A stretch of DNA of 64,000 nucleotides from Cladorhizidae sp. MBARI D1340-BT2. Lineage: Eukaryota > Porifera > Demospongiae > Poecilosclerida > Cladorhizidae. Where the stretch lies: assembly GCA_028752905.1 (NCBI GenBank), contig JAQNBH010000014.1, positions 22,663,990 to 22,727,989 of the forward strand, written 5' to 3'. The notes beneath the pieces were generated by a model, which saw only the letters and a program-made list of their open reading frames with translations, searched no databases and was not told the origin of the DNA. The position numbers and the translations under genes were made by a program. Within the stretch, counting starts at the first letter, position 1; the number at the start of each line of letters is the position of its first letter. This document shows positions 44,101-61,400 of this stretch, in pieces.

Positions 44101-47100
44101 ATACACACATGCATCATAAGTAAATACCTAGTGAGCCTATGTATGCATATATACACACATGCATCATAAGTAAATGCCTAGTGAGTCTATGTATGCATAT
44201 ATGCACACATGCACCATAAGTAAATGCCTAGTGAGTCTATGTATGCATATATACACACATGCATCATAAGTAAATACCTAGTGAGTCTATGTATGCATAT
44301 ATGCACACATGCATCATAAGTAAATGCCTAGTGAGCCTATGTATGCATATATACACACATGCATCATAAGTAAGTACCTAGTGAGTCCATGTATGCATAT
44401 ATACACACATGCATCATAAGTAAATACCTAGTGAGTCTATGTATGCATATATACACACATGCATCATAAGTAAATGCCTAGTGAGTCTATGTATGCATAT
44501 ATACACACATGCATCATAAGTAAATACCTAGTGAGTCTATGTATGCATATATGCACACATGCATCATAAGTAAATGCCTAGTGAGTCTATGTATGCATAT
44601 ATACACACATGCATCATAAGTAAATACCTAGTGAGCCTATGTATGCATATATACACACATGCATCATAAGTAAATGCCTAGTGAGCCTATGTATGCATAT
44701 ATACACACATGCATCATAAGTAAATGCCTAGTGAGCCTATGTATGCATATATACACACATGCATCATAAGTAAATACCAAGTGAGCCTATGTATGCATAT
44801 ATACACACATGCATCATAAGTAAATGCCTAGTGAGTCTATGTATGCATATATACACACATGCATCATAAGTAAATACCTAGTGAGTCTGTGTATGCATAT
44901 ATACACACATGCATCATAAGTAAATACCTAGTGAGTCTATGTATGCATATATACACACATGCATCATAAGTAAATACCTAGTGAGCCTATGTATGCATAT
45001 ATGCACACATGCATCATAAGTAAATACCTAGTGAGCCTATGTATGCATATATACACACATGCATCATAAGTAAATACCTAGTGAGTCTATGTATGCATAT
45101 ATACACACATGCATCATAAGTAAATACCTAGTGAGCCTATGTATGCATATATACACACATGCATCATAAGTAAATGCCTAGTGAGTCTATGTATGCATAT
45201 ATACACACATGCATCATAAGTAAATACCTAGTGAGCCTATGTATGCATATATACACACATGCATCATAAGTAAATACCTAGTGAGTCTATGTATGCATAT
45301 ATACACACATGCATCATAAGTAAATACCTAGTGAGCCTATGTATGCATATATGCACACATGCATCATAAGTAAATACCTAGTGAGTCTATGTATGCATAT
45401 ATGCACACATGCATCATAAGTAAATATCTAGTGAGTCTATGTATGCATATATACACACATGCATCATAAGTAAATACCTAGTGAGCCTATGTATGCATAT
45501 ATACACACATGCATCATAAGTAAATGCCTAGTGAGCCTATGTATGCATATATGCACACATGCATCATAAGTAAATACCTAGTGAGTCTATGTATGCATAT
45601 ATGCACACATGCATCATAAGTAAATACCTAGTGAGCCTATGTATGCATATATACACACATGTATCATAAGTAAATTCCTAGTGAGTCCATGTATGCATAT
45701 ATACACACATGCATCATAAGTAAATACCTAGTGAGTCTATGTATGCATATATACACACATGTATCATAAGTAAATACCTAGTGAGTCTATGTATGAATAT
45801 ATGCACACATGCATCATAAGTAAATGCCTAGTGAGCCTATGTATGCATATATGCACACATGCATCATAAGTAAATGCCTAGTGAGCCTATGTATGCATAT
45901 ATACACACATGCATCATAAGTAAATGCCTAGTGAGTCTATATATGCATATATACACACATGCATCATAAGTAAATACCTAGTGAGCCTATGTATGCATAT
46001 ATACACACATGCATCATAAGTAAATGCCTAGTGAGTCTATATATGCATATATACACACATGCATCATAAGTAAACGCCTAGTGAGCCTATGTATGCATAT
46101 ATGCACACATGCATCATAAGTAAATACCTAGTGAGTCTATGTATGCATATATACACACATGCATCATAAGTAAATGCCTAGTGAGTCTATATATGCATAT
46201 ATACACACATGCATCATAAGTAAATGCCTAGTGAGCCTATGTATGCATATATACACACATGCATCATAAGTAAATGCCTAGTGAGTCTATGTATTCAATG
46301 CAGCATATATACACACATGCATCATAAGTAAATACCTAGTGAGCCTATGTATGCATATATGCACACATGCATCATAAGTAAATGCCTAGTGAGTCTATGT
46401 ATGCATATTTACACACATGCATCATAAGTAAATACCTAGTGAGCCTATGTATGCATATATACACACATGCATCATAAGTAAATGCCTAGTGAGCCTATGT
46501 ATGCATATATACACACATGCATCATAAGTAAATGCCTAGTGAGTCTATGTATGCATATATACACACATGCATCATAAGTAAATGCCTAATGAGCCTATGT
46601 ATGCATATATACACACATGCATCATAAGTAAATACCTAGTGAGTCTATGTATGCATATATGCACACATGCATCATAAGTAAATGCCTAGTGAGTCTATGT
46701 ATGCATATATACACACATGCATCATAAGTAAATGCCTAATGAGTCTATGTATGCATATATACACACATGCATCATAAGTAAATGCCTAATGAGCCTATAT
46801 ATGCATATATACACACATGCATCATAAGTAAATGCCTAGTGAGCCTATGTATGCATATATGCACACATGCATCATAAGTAAATGCCTAGTGAGTCTATGT
46901 ATGCATATATACACACATGCATCATAAGTAAATGCCTAGTGAGTCTATGTATGAATATATACACACATGCATCATAAGTAAATGCCTAGTGAGTCTATGT
47001 ATGCAATGCAGCATATATACACACATGCATCATAAGTAAATACCTAGTGAGTCTATGTATACATATATACACACATGCATCATAAGTAAATGCCTAGTGA

Positions 47101-47756
47101 GTCTATGTATGCATATATACACACATGCATCATAAGTAAATACCTAGTGAGCCTATGTATGCATATATACACACATGCATCATAAGTAAATACCTAGTGA
47201 GCCTATGTATGCATATATACACACATGCATCATAAGTAAATGTCTAGTGAGCCTATGTATGCATATATACACACATGCATCATAAGTAAATACCTAGTGA
47301 GCCTATGTATGCATATATACACACATGCATCATAAGTAAATACCTAGTGAGCCTATGTATGCATATATACACACATGCATCATAAGTAAATGTCTAGTGA
47401 GCCTATGTATGCATATATGTACACATGCATCATAAGTAAATGCCTAGTGAGTCTATATATGCATATATACACACATGCATCATAAGTAAATGCCTAGTGA
47501 ACCTATGTATACATATATACAGACATGCATCATAAGTAAATGCCTAGTGAGCCTATGTATGCATATATACACACATGCATCATAAGTAAATACCTAGTGA
47601 GTCTATGTATGCATATATACACACATGCATCATAAGTAAATACCTAGTGAGTCTATGTATGCATATATACACACATGCATCATAAGTAAATGCCTAGTGA
47701 GCCTATGTATGCATATATACACACATGCATCATAAGTAAATGCCTAGTGAGTCTAT

Positions 47757-50700
47757 GTATTGACATATACACACAGGCATCATAAGTAAATACCTAGTGA
47801 GCCTATGTATGCATATATACACACATGCATCATAAGTAAATACCTAGTGAGCCTATGTATGCATATATGCACACATGCATCATAAGTAAATGCCTAGTGA
47901 GCCTATGTATGCATATGTACACACATGCATCATAAGTAAATACCTAGTGAGCCTATGTATGCATATATACACACATGCATCATAAGTAAATACCTAGTGA
48001 GTCTATGTATGCATATATACACACATGCATCATAAGTAAATACCTAGTGAGCCTATGTATGCATATATACACACATGCATCATAAGTAAATACCTAGTGA
48101 GCCTATGTATGCATATATGCACACATGCATCATAAGTAAATGCCTAGTGAGCCTATGTATGCATATATACACACATGCATCATAAGTAAATGCCTAGTGA
48201 GCCTATGTATGCATATATACACACATGCATCATAAGTAAATACCTAGTGAGCCTATGTATGCATATATACACACATGCATCATAAGTAAATACCTAGTGA
48301 GCCTATGTATGCATATATACACACATGCATCATAAGTAAATGCCTAGTGAGCCTATGTATGCATATATACACACATGCATCATAAGTAAATGCCTAGTGA
48401 GTCTATGTAAGCATATATACACACATGCATCATAAGTAAATGCCTAGTGAGTCTATGTATGCATATATACACACATGCATCATAAGTAAATGCCTAGTGA
48501 GCCTATGTATGCATATATGCACACATGCATCATAAGTAAATACCTAGTGAGCCTATGTATGCATATATACACACATGCATCATAAGTAAATGCCTAGTGA
48601 GCCTATGTATGCATATATACACGCATGCATCATAAGTAAATGCCTAGTGAGCCTATGTATGCATATATACACGCATGCATCATAAGTAAATGCCTAGTGA
48701 GCCTATGTATGCATATATACACGCATGCATCATAAGTAAATGCCTAGTGAGCCTATGTATGCATATATACACGCATGCATCATAAGTAAATGCCTAGTGA
48801 GCCTATGTATGCATATATACACACATGCATCATAAGTAAATACCTAGTGAGCCTATGTATGCATATATGCACACATGCATCATAAGTAAATACCTAGTGA
48901 GTCTATGTATGCATATATGCACACATGCATCATAAGTAAATACCTAGTGAGCCTAAGTATGCATATATGCACACATGCATCATAAGTAAATACCTAGTGA
49001 GTCTATGTATGCATATATACACACATGCATCATAAGTAAATGCCTAGTGAGCCTATGTATGCATATATACACACATGCATCATAAGTAAATACCTAGTGA
49101 GCCTAAGTATGCATATATGCACACATGCATCATAAGTAAATGCCTAGTGAGCCTATGTATGCATATATACACACATGCATCATAAGTAAATGCCTAGTGA
49201 GCCTATGTATGCATATATACACACATGCATCATAAGTAAATGCCTAGTGAGCCTATGTATGCATATATACACACATGCATCATAAGTAAATACCTAGTGA
49301 GCCTATGTATGCATATATACACACATGCATCATAAGTAAATACCTAGTGAGCCTAAGTATGCATATATACACACATGCATCATAAGTAAATGCCTAGTGA
49401 GTCTATGTATGCATATATACACACATGCATCATAAGTAAATGCCTAGTGAGTCTATGTATGCATATATACACACATGCATCATAAGTAAATACCTAGTGA
49501 TTCTATGTATGCATATATGCACACATGCATCATAAGTAAATGCCTAGTGAGCCTATGTATGCATATATACACACATGCATCATAAGTAAATGCTTAGTGA
49601 GCCTATGTATGCATATATACACACATGCATCATAAGTAAATACCTAGTGAGCCTATGTATGCATATATGCACACATGCATCATAAGTAAATACCTAGTGA
49701 TTCTATGTATGCATATATACACACATGCATCATAAGTAAATACCTAGTGATTCTATGTATGCATATATGCACACATGCATCATAAGTAAATGCCTAGTGA
49801 GCCTATGTATGCATATATACACACATGCATCATAAGCAAATGCCTAGTGAGCCTATGTATGCATATATACACACATGCATCATAAGTAAATGCCTAGTGA
49901 GCCTATGTATGCATATATACACACATGCATCATAAGTAAATACCTAGTGAGTCTATGTATGCATATATACACACATGCATCATAAGTAAATGCCTAGTGA
50001 GTCTATGTATGCATATATACACACATGCATCATAAGTAAATACCTAGTGAGCCTATGTATGCATATATACACACATGCATCATAAGTAAATGCCTAGTGA
50101 GTCTATGTATTGACATATACACACAGGCATCATAAGTAAATACCTAGTGAGCCTATGTATGCATATATACACACATGCATCATAAGTAAATACCTAGTGA
50201 GCCTATGTATGCATATATGCACACATGCATCATAAGTAAATGCCTAGTGAGTCTATATACGCATATATGCACACATGCATCATAAGTAAATGCCTAGTGA
50301 GCCTATGTATGCATATATGCACACATGCATCATAAGTAAATGCCTAGTGAGCCTATGTATGCATATGTACACACATGCATCATAAGTAAATACCTAGTGA
50401 GCCTATGTATGCATATATACACACATGCATCATAAGTAAATACCTAGTGAGTCTATGTATGCATATATACACACATGCATCGTAAGTAAATACCTAGTGA
50501 GCCTATGTATGCATATATGCACACATGCATCATAAGTAAATACCTAGTGAGTCTATGTATGCATATATACACACATGCATCATAAGTAAATACCTAGTGA
50601 GCCTATGTATGCATATATACACACATGCATCATAAGTAAATACCTAGTGAGCCTATGTATGCATATATACACACATGCATCATAAGTAAATGCCTAGTGA

Positions 50701-52100
50701 GCCTATGTATGCATATATACACACATGCATCATAAGTAAATGCCTAGTGAGTCTATGTAAGCATATATACACACATGCATCATAAGTAAATGCCTAGTGA
50801 GTCTATGTATGCATATATACACACATGCATCATAAGTAAATGCCTAGTGAGCCTATGTATGCATATATGCACACATGCATCATAAGTAAATGCCTAGTGA
50901 GCCTATGTATGCATATATGCACACATGCATCATAAGTAAATGCCTAGTGAGCCTATGTATGCATATATACACGCATGCATCATAAGTAAATGCCTAGTGA
51001 GCCTATGTATGCATATATACACGCATGCATCATAAGTAAATGCCTAGTGAGCCTATGTATGCATATATACACGCATGCATCATAAGTAAATGCCTAGTGA
51101 GCCTATGTATGCATATATGCACACATGCATCATAAGTAAATGCCTAGTGAGTCTATGTATGCATATATGCACACATGCATCATAAGTAAATGCCTAGTGA
51201 GCCTATGTATGCATATATACACACATGCATCATAAGTAAATACCTAGTGAGTCTATGTATGCATATATACACACATGCATCATAAGTAAATGCCTAGTGA
51301 GCCTATGTATGCATATATACACACATGCATCATAAGTAAATACCTAGTGAGCCTAAGTATGCATATATGCACACATGCATCATAAGTAAATGCCTAGTGA
51401 GCCTATGTATGCATATATACACACATGCATCATAAGTAAATGCCTAGTGAGCCTATGTATACATATATGCACACATGCATCATAAGTAAATGCCTAGTGA
51501 GCCTATGTATGCATATATACACACATGTATCATAAGTAAATACCTAGTGAGCCTATGTATGCATATATACACACATGCATCATAAGTAAATACATAGTGA
51601 GCCTATGTATGCATATATGCACACATGCATCATAAGTAAATGCCTAGTGAGCCTATGTATGCATATATACACACATGCATCATAAGTAAATACCTAGTGA
51701 GCCTAAGTATGCATATATGCACACATGCATCATAAGTAAATGCCTAGTGAGCCTATGTATGCATATATACACACATGCATCATAAGTAAATGCCTAGTGA
51801 GCCTATGTATGCATATATACACACATGCATCATAAGTAAATGCTTAGTGAGCCTATGTATGCATATATACACACATGCATCATAAGTAAATACCTAGTGA
51901 GCCTATGTATGCATATATACACACATGCATCATAAGTAAATACCTAGTGAGCCTAAGTATGCATATATACACACATGCATCATAAGTAAATACCTAGTGA
52001 TTCTATGTATGCATATATGCACACATGCATCATAAGTAAATGCCTAGTGAGCCTATGTATGCATATATACACACATGCATCATAAGCAAATGCCTAGTGA
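47757..52100. repeat. Higher-order repeat of 47 units (2350 bp) within the satellite
   Basis: The odd unit with TATTGACATATACACACAGG occurs at 47759 and 50109, 2350 bp apart. The cluster of units with ACGCATGCAT recurs at the same distance (48621 and 50971), with four members in the first and three in the second. The AGCCTAAGTATG variants also recur in both blocks. Confidence 0.85.
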
Positions 52101-55100
52101 GCCTATGTATGCATATATACACACATGCATCATAACTAAATGCCTAGTGAGCCTATGTATGCATATATACACACATGCATCATAAGTAAATGCCTAGTGA
52201 GCCTATGTATGCATATATACACACATGCATCATAAGTAAATGCCTAGTGAGCCTATGTATGCATATATACACACATGCATCATAACTAAATGCCTAGTGA
52301 GCCTATGTATGCATATATACACACATGCATCATAAGTAAATGCCTAGTGAATCTATGTATGCATATATACACATATGCATCATAAGTAAATGCCTAGTGA
52401 GTCTATGTATGCATATATACACACATGTATCATAAGTAAATACCTAGTGAGTCTATGTAAGCATATATACACACATGCATCATAAGTAAATGCCTAGTGA
52501 GCCTATGTATGCATATATACACACATGCATCATAAGTAAATACCTAGTGAGTCTATGTATGCATATATACACACATGCATCATAAGTAAATACCTAGTGA
52601 GCCTATGTATGCATATATACATACATGCATCATAAGTAAATGCCTAGTGAGCCTATGTATGCATATATACACACATGCATCATAAGTAAATGCCTAGTGA
52701 GTCTATGTATGCATATATACACACATGCATCATAAGTAAATGCCTAGTGAGCCTATGTATGCATATATACACACATGCATCATAAGTAAATACCTAGTGA
52801 GTCTATGTATGCATATATGCACACATGCATCATAAGTAAATACCTAGTGAGTCTATGTATGCATATATACACACATGCATCATAAGTAAATGCCTAGTGA
52901 GCCTATGTATGCATATATACACACATGCATCATAAGTAAATGCCTAGTGAGTCTATGTATGCATATATACACACATGCATCATAAGTAAATACCTAGTGA
53001 GTCTATGTATGCATATATGCACACATGCATCATAAGTAAATACCTAGTGAGCCTATGTATGCATATATACACACATGCATCATAAGTAAATGCCTAGTGA
53101 GTCTATGTATGCATATATACACACATGCATCATAAGTAAATGCCTAGTGAGTCTATGTATGCATATATACACACATGCATCATAAGTAAATACCTAGTGA
53201 GTCTATGTATGCATATATGCACACATGCATCATAAGTAAATGCCTAGTGAGTCTATGTATGCATATATGCACACATGCATCATAAGTAAATGCCTAGTGA
53301 GTCTATGTATGCATATATACACACATGCATCATAAGTAAATGCCTAGTGAGCCTATGTATGCATATATACACACATGCATCATAAGTAAATGCCTAGTGA
53401 GTCTATGTATGCATATATACACACATGCATCATAAGTAAATACCTAGTGAGCCTATGTATGCATATATACACACACGCATCATAAGTAAATGCCTAGTGA
53501 GTCTATGTATGCATATATACACACACGCATCATAAATAAATACCTAGTGAGCCTATGTATGCATATATACACACATGCATCATAAGTAAATACCTAGTGA
53601 GCCTATGTATGCATATATACACACATGCATCATAAGTAAATACCTAGTGAGCCTATGTATGCATATATACACACATGCATCATAAGTAAATGCCTAGTGA
53701 GTCTATGTATGCATATATACACACACGCATCATAAGTAAATACCTAGTGAGTCTATGTATGCATATATACACACATGCATCATAAGTAAATACCTAGTGA
53801 GTCTATGTATGCATACATACACACATGCATCATAAGTAAATGCCTAGTTAGCCTATGTATGCATATATGCACACATGCATCATAAGTAAATGCCTAGTGA
53901 GCCTATGTATGCATATATACACACATGAATCATAAGTAAATGCCTAGTGAGTCTATGTATTCATATATACACACATGCATCATAAGTAAATACCTAGTGA
54001 GCCTATGTATGCATATATGCACACATGCATCATAAGTAAATGCCTAGTGAGTCTATGTATGCATATATACACACATGCATCATAAGTAAATGCCTAGTGA
54101 GTCTATATATGCATATATGCACACATGCATCATAAGTAAATGCCTAGTGAGCCTATGTATGCATATATACACACATGCATCATAAGTAAATGCCTAGTGA
54201 GTCTATGTATGCATATATGCACACATGCATCATAAGTAAATACCTAGTGAGCTTATGTATGCATATATAGACACATGCATCATAAGTAAATGCCTAGTGA
54301 GCCTATGTATGCATATATACACACATGCATCATAAGTAAATACCTAGTGAGCCTACGTATGCATATATACACACATGCATCATAAGTAAATACCTAGTGA
54401 GTCTATGTATGCATATATACACACATGCATCATAAGTAAATGCCTAGGGAGCCTATGTATGCATATATACACACATGCATCATAAGTAAATACCTAGTGA
54501 GCCTATGTATGCATATATACACACATGCATCATAAGTAAATGCCTAGTGAGTCTATGTATGCATATATACACATATGCATCATAAGTAAATGCCTAGTGA
54601 GCCTATGTATGCATATATACACACATGCATCATAAGTAAATACCTAGTGAGCCTATGTATGCATATATACACACATGCATCATAAGTAAATACCTAGTGA
54701 GCCTATGTATGCATATATACACACATGCATCATAAGTAAATGCCTAGTGAGCCTATGTATGCATATATACACACATGCATCATAAGTAAATACCTAGTGA
54801 GCCTATGTATGCATATATGCACACATGCATCATATGTAAATGCCTAGTGAGCCTATGTATGCATATATACACACATGCATCATAAGTAAATGCCTAGTGA
54901 GCCTATGTATGCATATATACACACATGCATCATAAGTAAATACCTAGTGAGCCTATGTATGCATATATACACACATGCATATAAGTAAATACCTAGTGAG
55001 TCTATGTATGCATATATGCACACATGCATCATAAGTAAATACCTAGTGAGCCTATGTATGCATATATACACACATGCATCATAAGTAAATACCTAGTGAG

Positions 55101-55439
55101 TCTATGTATGCATATATACACACATGCATCATAAGTAAATGCCTAGTGAGCCTATGTATGCATATATACACACATGCATCATAAGTAAATGCCTAGTGAG
55201 TCTATGTATGCATATATACACACATGCATCATAAGTAAATGCCTAGTGAGTCTATGTATGTATATATGCACACATGCATCATAAGTAAATACCTAGTGAG
55301 CCTATGTATGCATATATACACACATGCATCATAAGTAAATGCCTAGTGAGTCCATGTATGCATATATACACACATGCATCATAAGTAAATGCCTAGTGAG
55401 TCTATGTATGCATATATGCACACATGCATCATAAGTAAA

Positions 55440-58400
55440 TACCTAGTGAGCCTATGTATGCATATATACACACATGCATCATAAGTAAATACCTAGTGAG
55501 TCTATGTATGCATATATACACACACACATCATAAGTAAATACCTAGTGAGTCTATGTATGCATATATGCACACATGCATCATAAGTAAATGCCTAGTGAG
55601 CCTATGTATGCATATATACACACATGCATCATAAGTAAATACCTAGTGAGTCTATGTATGCATATATACACACATGCATCATAAGTAAATACCTAGTGAG
55701 TCCATGTATGCATATATACACACATGCATCATAAGTAAATGCCTAGTGAGTCTATGTATGCATATATGCACACATGCATCATAAGTAAATGCCTAGTGAG
55801 CCTATGTATGCATATATACACACATGCATCATAAGTAAATGCCTAGTGAGTCTATGTATACATATATGCACACATGCATCATAAGTAAATGCCTAGTGAG
55901 CCTATATATGCATATATACACAAATGCATCATAAGTAAATGCCTAGTGAGCCTATGTATGCATATATGCACACATGCATCATAAGTAAATACCTAGTGAG
56001 TCTATGTATGCATATATGCACACATGCATCATAAGTAAATGCCTAGTGAGTCTATGTATGCATATATACACACATGCATCATAAGTAAATGCCTAGTGAG
56101 TCTATGTATACATATATACACACATGCATCATAAGTAAATACCTAGTGAGCCTATGTATGCATATATACACACATGCATCATAAGTAAATGCCTAGTGAG
56201 CCTATGTATGCATATATGCACACATGCATCATAAGTAAATACCTAGTGAGTCTATGTATGCATATATGCACACATGCATCATAAGTAAATACCTAGTGAG
56301 TCTATGTATGCATATATACACACATGCATCATAAGTAAATACCTAGTGAGTCTATGTATGCATATATACACACATGCATCATAAGTAAATGCCTAGTGAG
56401 CCTATGTATGCATATATACACACATGCATTATAAGTAAATACCTAGTGAGACTATGTATGCATATATACACACATGCATCATAAGTAAATGCCTAGTGAG
56501 CCTATGTATGCATATATACACACATGCATCATAAGTAAATGCCTAGTGAGTCTATGTATGCATATATACACACATGCATCATAAGTAAATACCTAGTGAG
56601 CCTATGTATGCATATATACACACATGCATCATAAGTAAATACCTAGTGAGCCTATGTATGCATATATACACACATGCATCATAAGTAAATGCCTAGTGAG
56701 TCTATGTATGCATATATGCACACATGCATCATAAGTAAATGCCTAGTGAGTCATGTATGCATATATGCACACATGCATCATAAGTAAATACCTAGTGAGC
56801 CTATGTAAGCATATATGCACACATGCATCATAAGTAAATGCCTAGTGAGTCCATGTATGCATATATACACACATGCATCATAAGTAAATGCCTAGTGAGC
56901 CTATGTATGCATATATACACACATGCATCATAAGTAAATGCCTAGTGAGCCTATGTATGCATATATACACACATGCATCATAAGTAAATGCCTAGTGAGT
57001 CTATGTATGCATATATACACACATGCATCATAAGTAAATGCCTAGTGAGCCTATGTATGCATATATACACACATGCATCATAAGTAAATGCCTAGTGAGT
57101 CTATGTATGCATATATACACACATGCATCATAAGTAAATGCCTAGTGAGCCTATGTATGCATATATACACACATGCATCATAAGTAAATGCCTAGTGAGT
57201 CTATGTATGCATATATACACACATGCATCATAAGTAAATGCCTAGTGAGCCTATGTATGCATATATACACACATGCATCATAAGTAAATGCCTAGTGAGT
57301 CTATGTATGCATATATACACACATGCATCATAAGTAAATGCCTAGTGAGTCTATGTATGCATATATACACACATGCATCATAAGTAAATGCCTAGTGAGC
57401 CTATGTATGCATATATACACACATGCATCATAAGTAAATACCTAGTGAGCCTATGTATGCATATATACACACATGCATCATAAGTAAATGCCTAGTGAGC
57501 CTATGTATGCATATATACACACATGCATCATCATAAGTAAATACCTAGTGAGTCTATGTATGCATATATACACACATGCATCATAAGTAAATACCTAGTG
57601 AGTCTATGTATGCATATATGCACACATGCATCATAAGTAAATGCCTAGTGAGTCTATGTATGCATATATGCACACATGCATCATAAGTAAATACCTAGTG
57701 AGCCTATGTATGCATATATACACACATGCATCATAAGTAAATGCCTAGTGAGCCTATGTATGCATATATACACACATGCATCATAAGTAAATGCCTAGTG
57801 AGCCTATGTATGCATATATACACACATGCATCATAAGTAAATGCCTAGTGAGTCTATGTATGCATATATGCACACATGCATCATAAGTAAATACCTAGTG
57901 AGCCTATGTATGCATATATACACACATGCATCATAAGTAAATACCTAGTGAGCCTATGTATGCATATATACACACATGCATCATAAGTAAATGCCTAGTG
58001 AGTCTATGTATGCATATATACACACATGCATCATAAGTAAATGCCTAGTGAGCCTATGTATGCATATATACACACATGCATCATAAGTAAATACCTAGTG
58101 AGCCTATGTATGCATATATAGTAATACACACATGCATCGTAAGTAAATACCTAGTGAGTCTATGTATACATATATACACACATGCATCATAAGTAAATAC
58201 CTAGTGAGCCTATGTATGCATATATACACACATGCATCATAAGTAAATGCCTAGTGAGCCTATGTATGCATATATACACACATGCATCATAAGTAAATAC
58301 CTAGTGAGCCTATGTATGCATATATACACACATGCATCATAAGTAAATGCCTAGTGAGTCTATGTATGCATATATACACACATGCATCATAAGTAAATAA

Positions 58401-61400
58401 CTAGCGAGCCTATGTATGCATATATACACACATGCATCATAAGTAAATGCCTAGTGAGTCTATGTATGCATATATACACACATGCATCATAAGTAAATGC
58501 CTAGTGAGCCTATGTATGCATATATACACACATGCATCATAAGTAAATGCCTAGTGAGCCTATGTATGCATATATACACACATGCATCATAAGTAAATGC
58601 CTAGTGAGCCTATGTATGCATATATACACACATGCATCATAAGTAAATGCCTAGTGAGCCTATGTATGCATATATACACACATGCATCATAAGTAAATGC
58701 CTAGTGAGCCTATGTATGCATATATACACACATGCATCATGAGTAAATATCTAGTGAGCCTATGTATGCATATATGCACACATGCATCATAAGTAAATGC
58801 CTAGTGAGCCTATGTATGCATATATACACACATGCATCATAAGTAAATGCCTAGTGAGTCTATGTATGCATATATACACACATGCATCATAAGTAAATAC
58901 CTAGTGAGCCTATATATGCATATATACACACATGCATCATAAGTAAATACCTAGTGAGCCTATATATGCATATATACACACATGCATCATAAGTAAATGC
59001 CTAGTGAGTCTCTGTATGCATATATGCACACATGCATCATAAGTAAATGCCTAGTGAGCCTATGTATGCATATATGCACACATGCATCATAAGTAAATAC
59101 CTAGTGAGCCTATGTATGCATATATACACACATGCATCATAAGTAAATACCTAGTGAGCCTATGTATGCATATATACACACATGCATCATAAGTAAATGC
59201 CTAGTGAGTCTATGTATGCATATATACACACATGCATCATAAGTAAATGCCTAGTGAGCCTATGTATGCATATATACACACATGCATCATAAGTAAATAC
59301 CTAGTGAGCCTATGTATGCATATATAGTAATACACACATGCATCGTAAGTAAATACCTAGTGAGTCTATGTATACATATATACACACATGCATCATAAGT
59401 AAATACCTAGTGAGCCTATGTATGCATATATACACACATGCATCATAAGTAAATGCCTAGTGAGCCTATGTATGCATATATACACACATGCATCATAAGT
59501 AAATGCCTAGTGAGTCTATGTATGCATATATACACACATGCATCATAAGTAAATAACTAGCGAGCCTATGTATGCATATATACACACATGCATCATAAGT
59601 AAATGCCTAGTGAGTCTATGTATGCATATATGCACACATGCATCATAAGTAAATACCTAGTGAGCCTATGTATGCATATATACACACATGCATCATAAGT
59701 AAATACCTAGTGAGTCTATGTATGCATATATACACACACACATCATAAGTAAATACCTAGTGAGTCTATGTATGCATATATGCACACATGCATCATAAGT
59801 AAATGCCTAGTGAGCCTATGTATGCATATATACACACATGCATCATAAGTAAATACCTAGTGAGTCTATGTATGCATATATACACACATGCATCATAAGT
59901 AAATACCTAGTGAGTCCATGTATGCATATATACACACATGCATCATAAGTAAATGCCTAGTGAGTCTATGTATGCATATATGCACACATGCATCATAAGT
60001 AAATGCCTAGTGAGCCTATGTATGCATATATACACACATGCATCATAAGTAAATGCCTAGTGAGTCTATGTATACATATATGCACACATGCATCATAAGT
60101 AAATGCCTAGTGAGCCTATATATGCATATATACACAAATGCATCATAAGTAAATGCCTAGTGAGCCTATGTATGCATATATGCACACATGCATCATAAGT
60201 AAATACCTAGTGAGTCTATGTATGCATATATGCACACATGCATCATAAGTAAATGCCTAGTGAGTCTATGTATGCATATATACACACATGCATCATAAGT
60301 AAATGCCTAGTGAGTCTATGTATACATATATACACACATGCATCATAAGTAAATACCTAGTGAGCCTATGTATGCATATATACACACATGCATCATAAGT
60401 AAATGCCTAGTGAGCCTATGTATGCATATATGCACACATGCATCATAAGTAAATACCTAGTGAGCCTATGTATGCATATATACACACATGCATCATAAGT
60501 AAATACCTAGTGAGCCTATGTATGCATATATGCACACATGCATCATAAGTAAATGCCTAGTGAGCCTATGTATGCATATATACACACATGCATCATAAGT
60601 AAATACCTAGTGAGTCTATGTATGCATATATGCACACATGCATCATAAGTAAATACCTAGTGAGTCTATGTATGCATATATACACACATGCATCATAAGT
60701 AAATACCTAGTGAGTCTATGTATGCATATATACACACATGCATCATAAGTAAATGCCTAGTGAGCCTATGTATGCATATATACACACATGCATTATAAGT
60801 AAATACCTAGTGAGACTATGTATGCATATATACACACATGCATCATAAGTAAATGCCTAGTGAGCCTATGTATGCATATATACACACATGCATCATAAGT
60901 AAATGCCTAGTGAGTCTATGTATGCATATATACACACATGCATCATAAGTAAATACCTAGTGAGCCTATGTATGCATATATACACACATGCATCATAAGT
61001 AAATACCTAGTGAGCCTATGTATGCATATATACACACATGCATCATAAGTAAATGCCTAGTGAGTCTATGTATGCATATATGCACACATGCATCATAAGT
61101 AAATGCCTAGTGAGTCATGTATGCATATATGCACACATGCATCATAAGTAAATACCTAGTGAGCCTATGTAAGCATATATGCACACATGCATCATAAGTA
61201 AATGCCTAGTGAGTCCATGTATGCATATATACACACATGCATCATAAGTAAATGCCTAGTGAGCCTATGTATGCATATATACACACATGCATCATAAGTA
61301 AATGCCTAGTGAGCCTATGTATGCATATATACACACATGCATCATAAGTAAATGCCTAGTGAGTCTATGTATGCATATATACACACATGCATCATAAGTA

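Noticed and set aside
43415..55071. Frames of 63 codons within the satellite (minus strand)
   Set aside because: They are translations of the 50-bp repeat repeating every 50 codons, confined to places where stops happen to be mutated.
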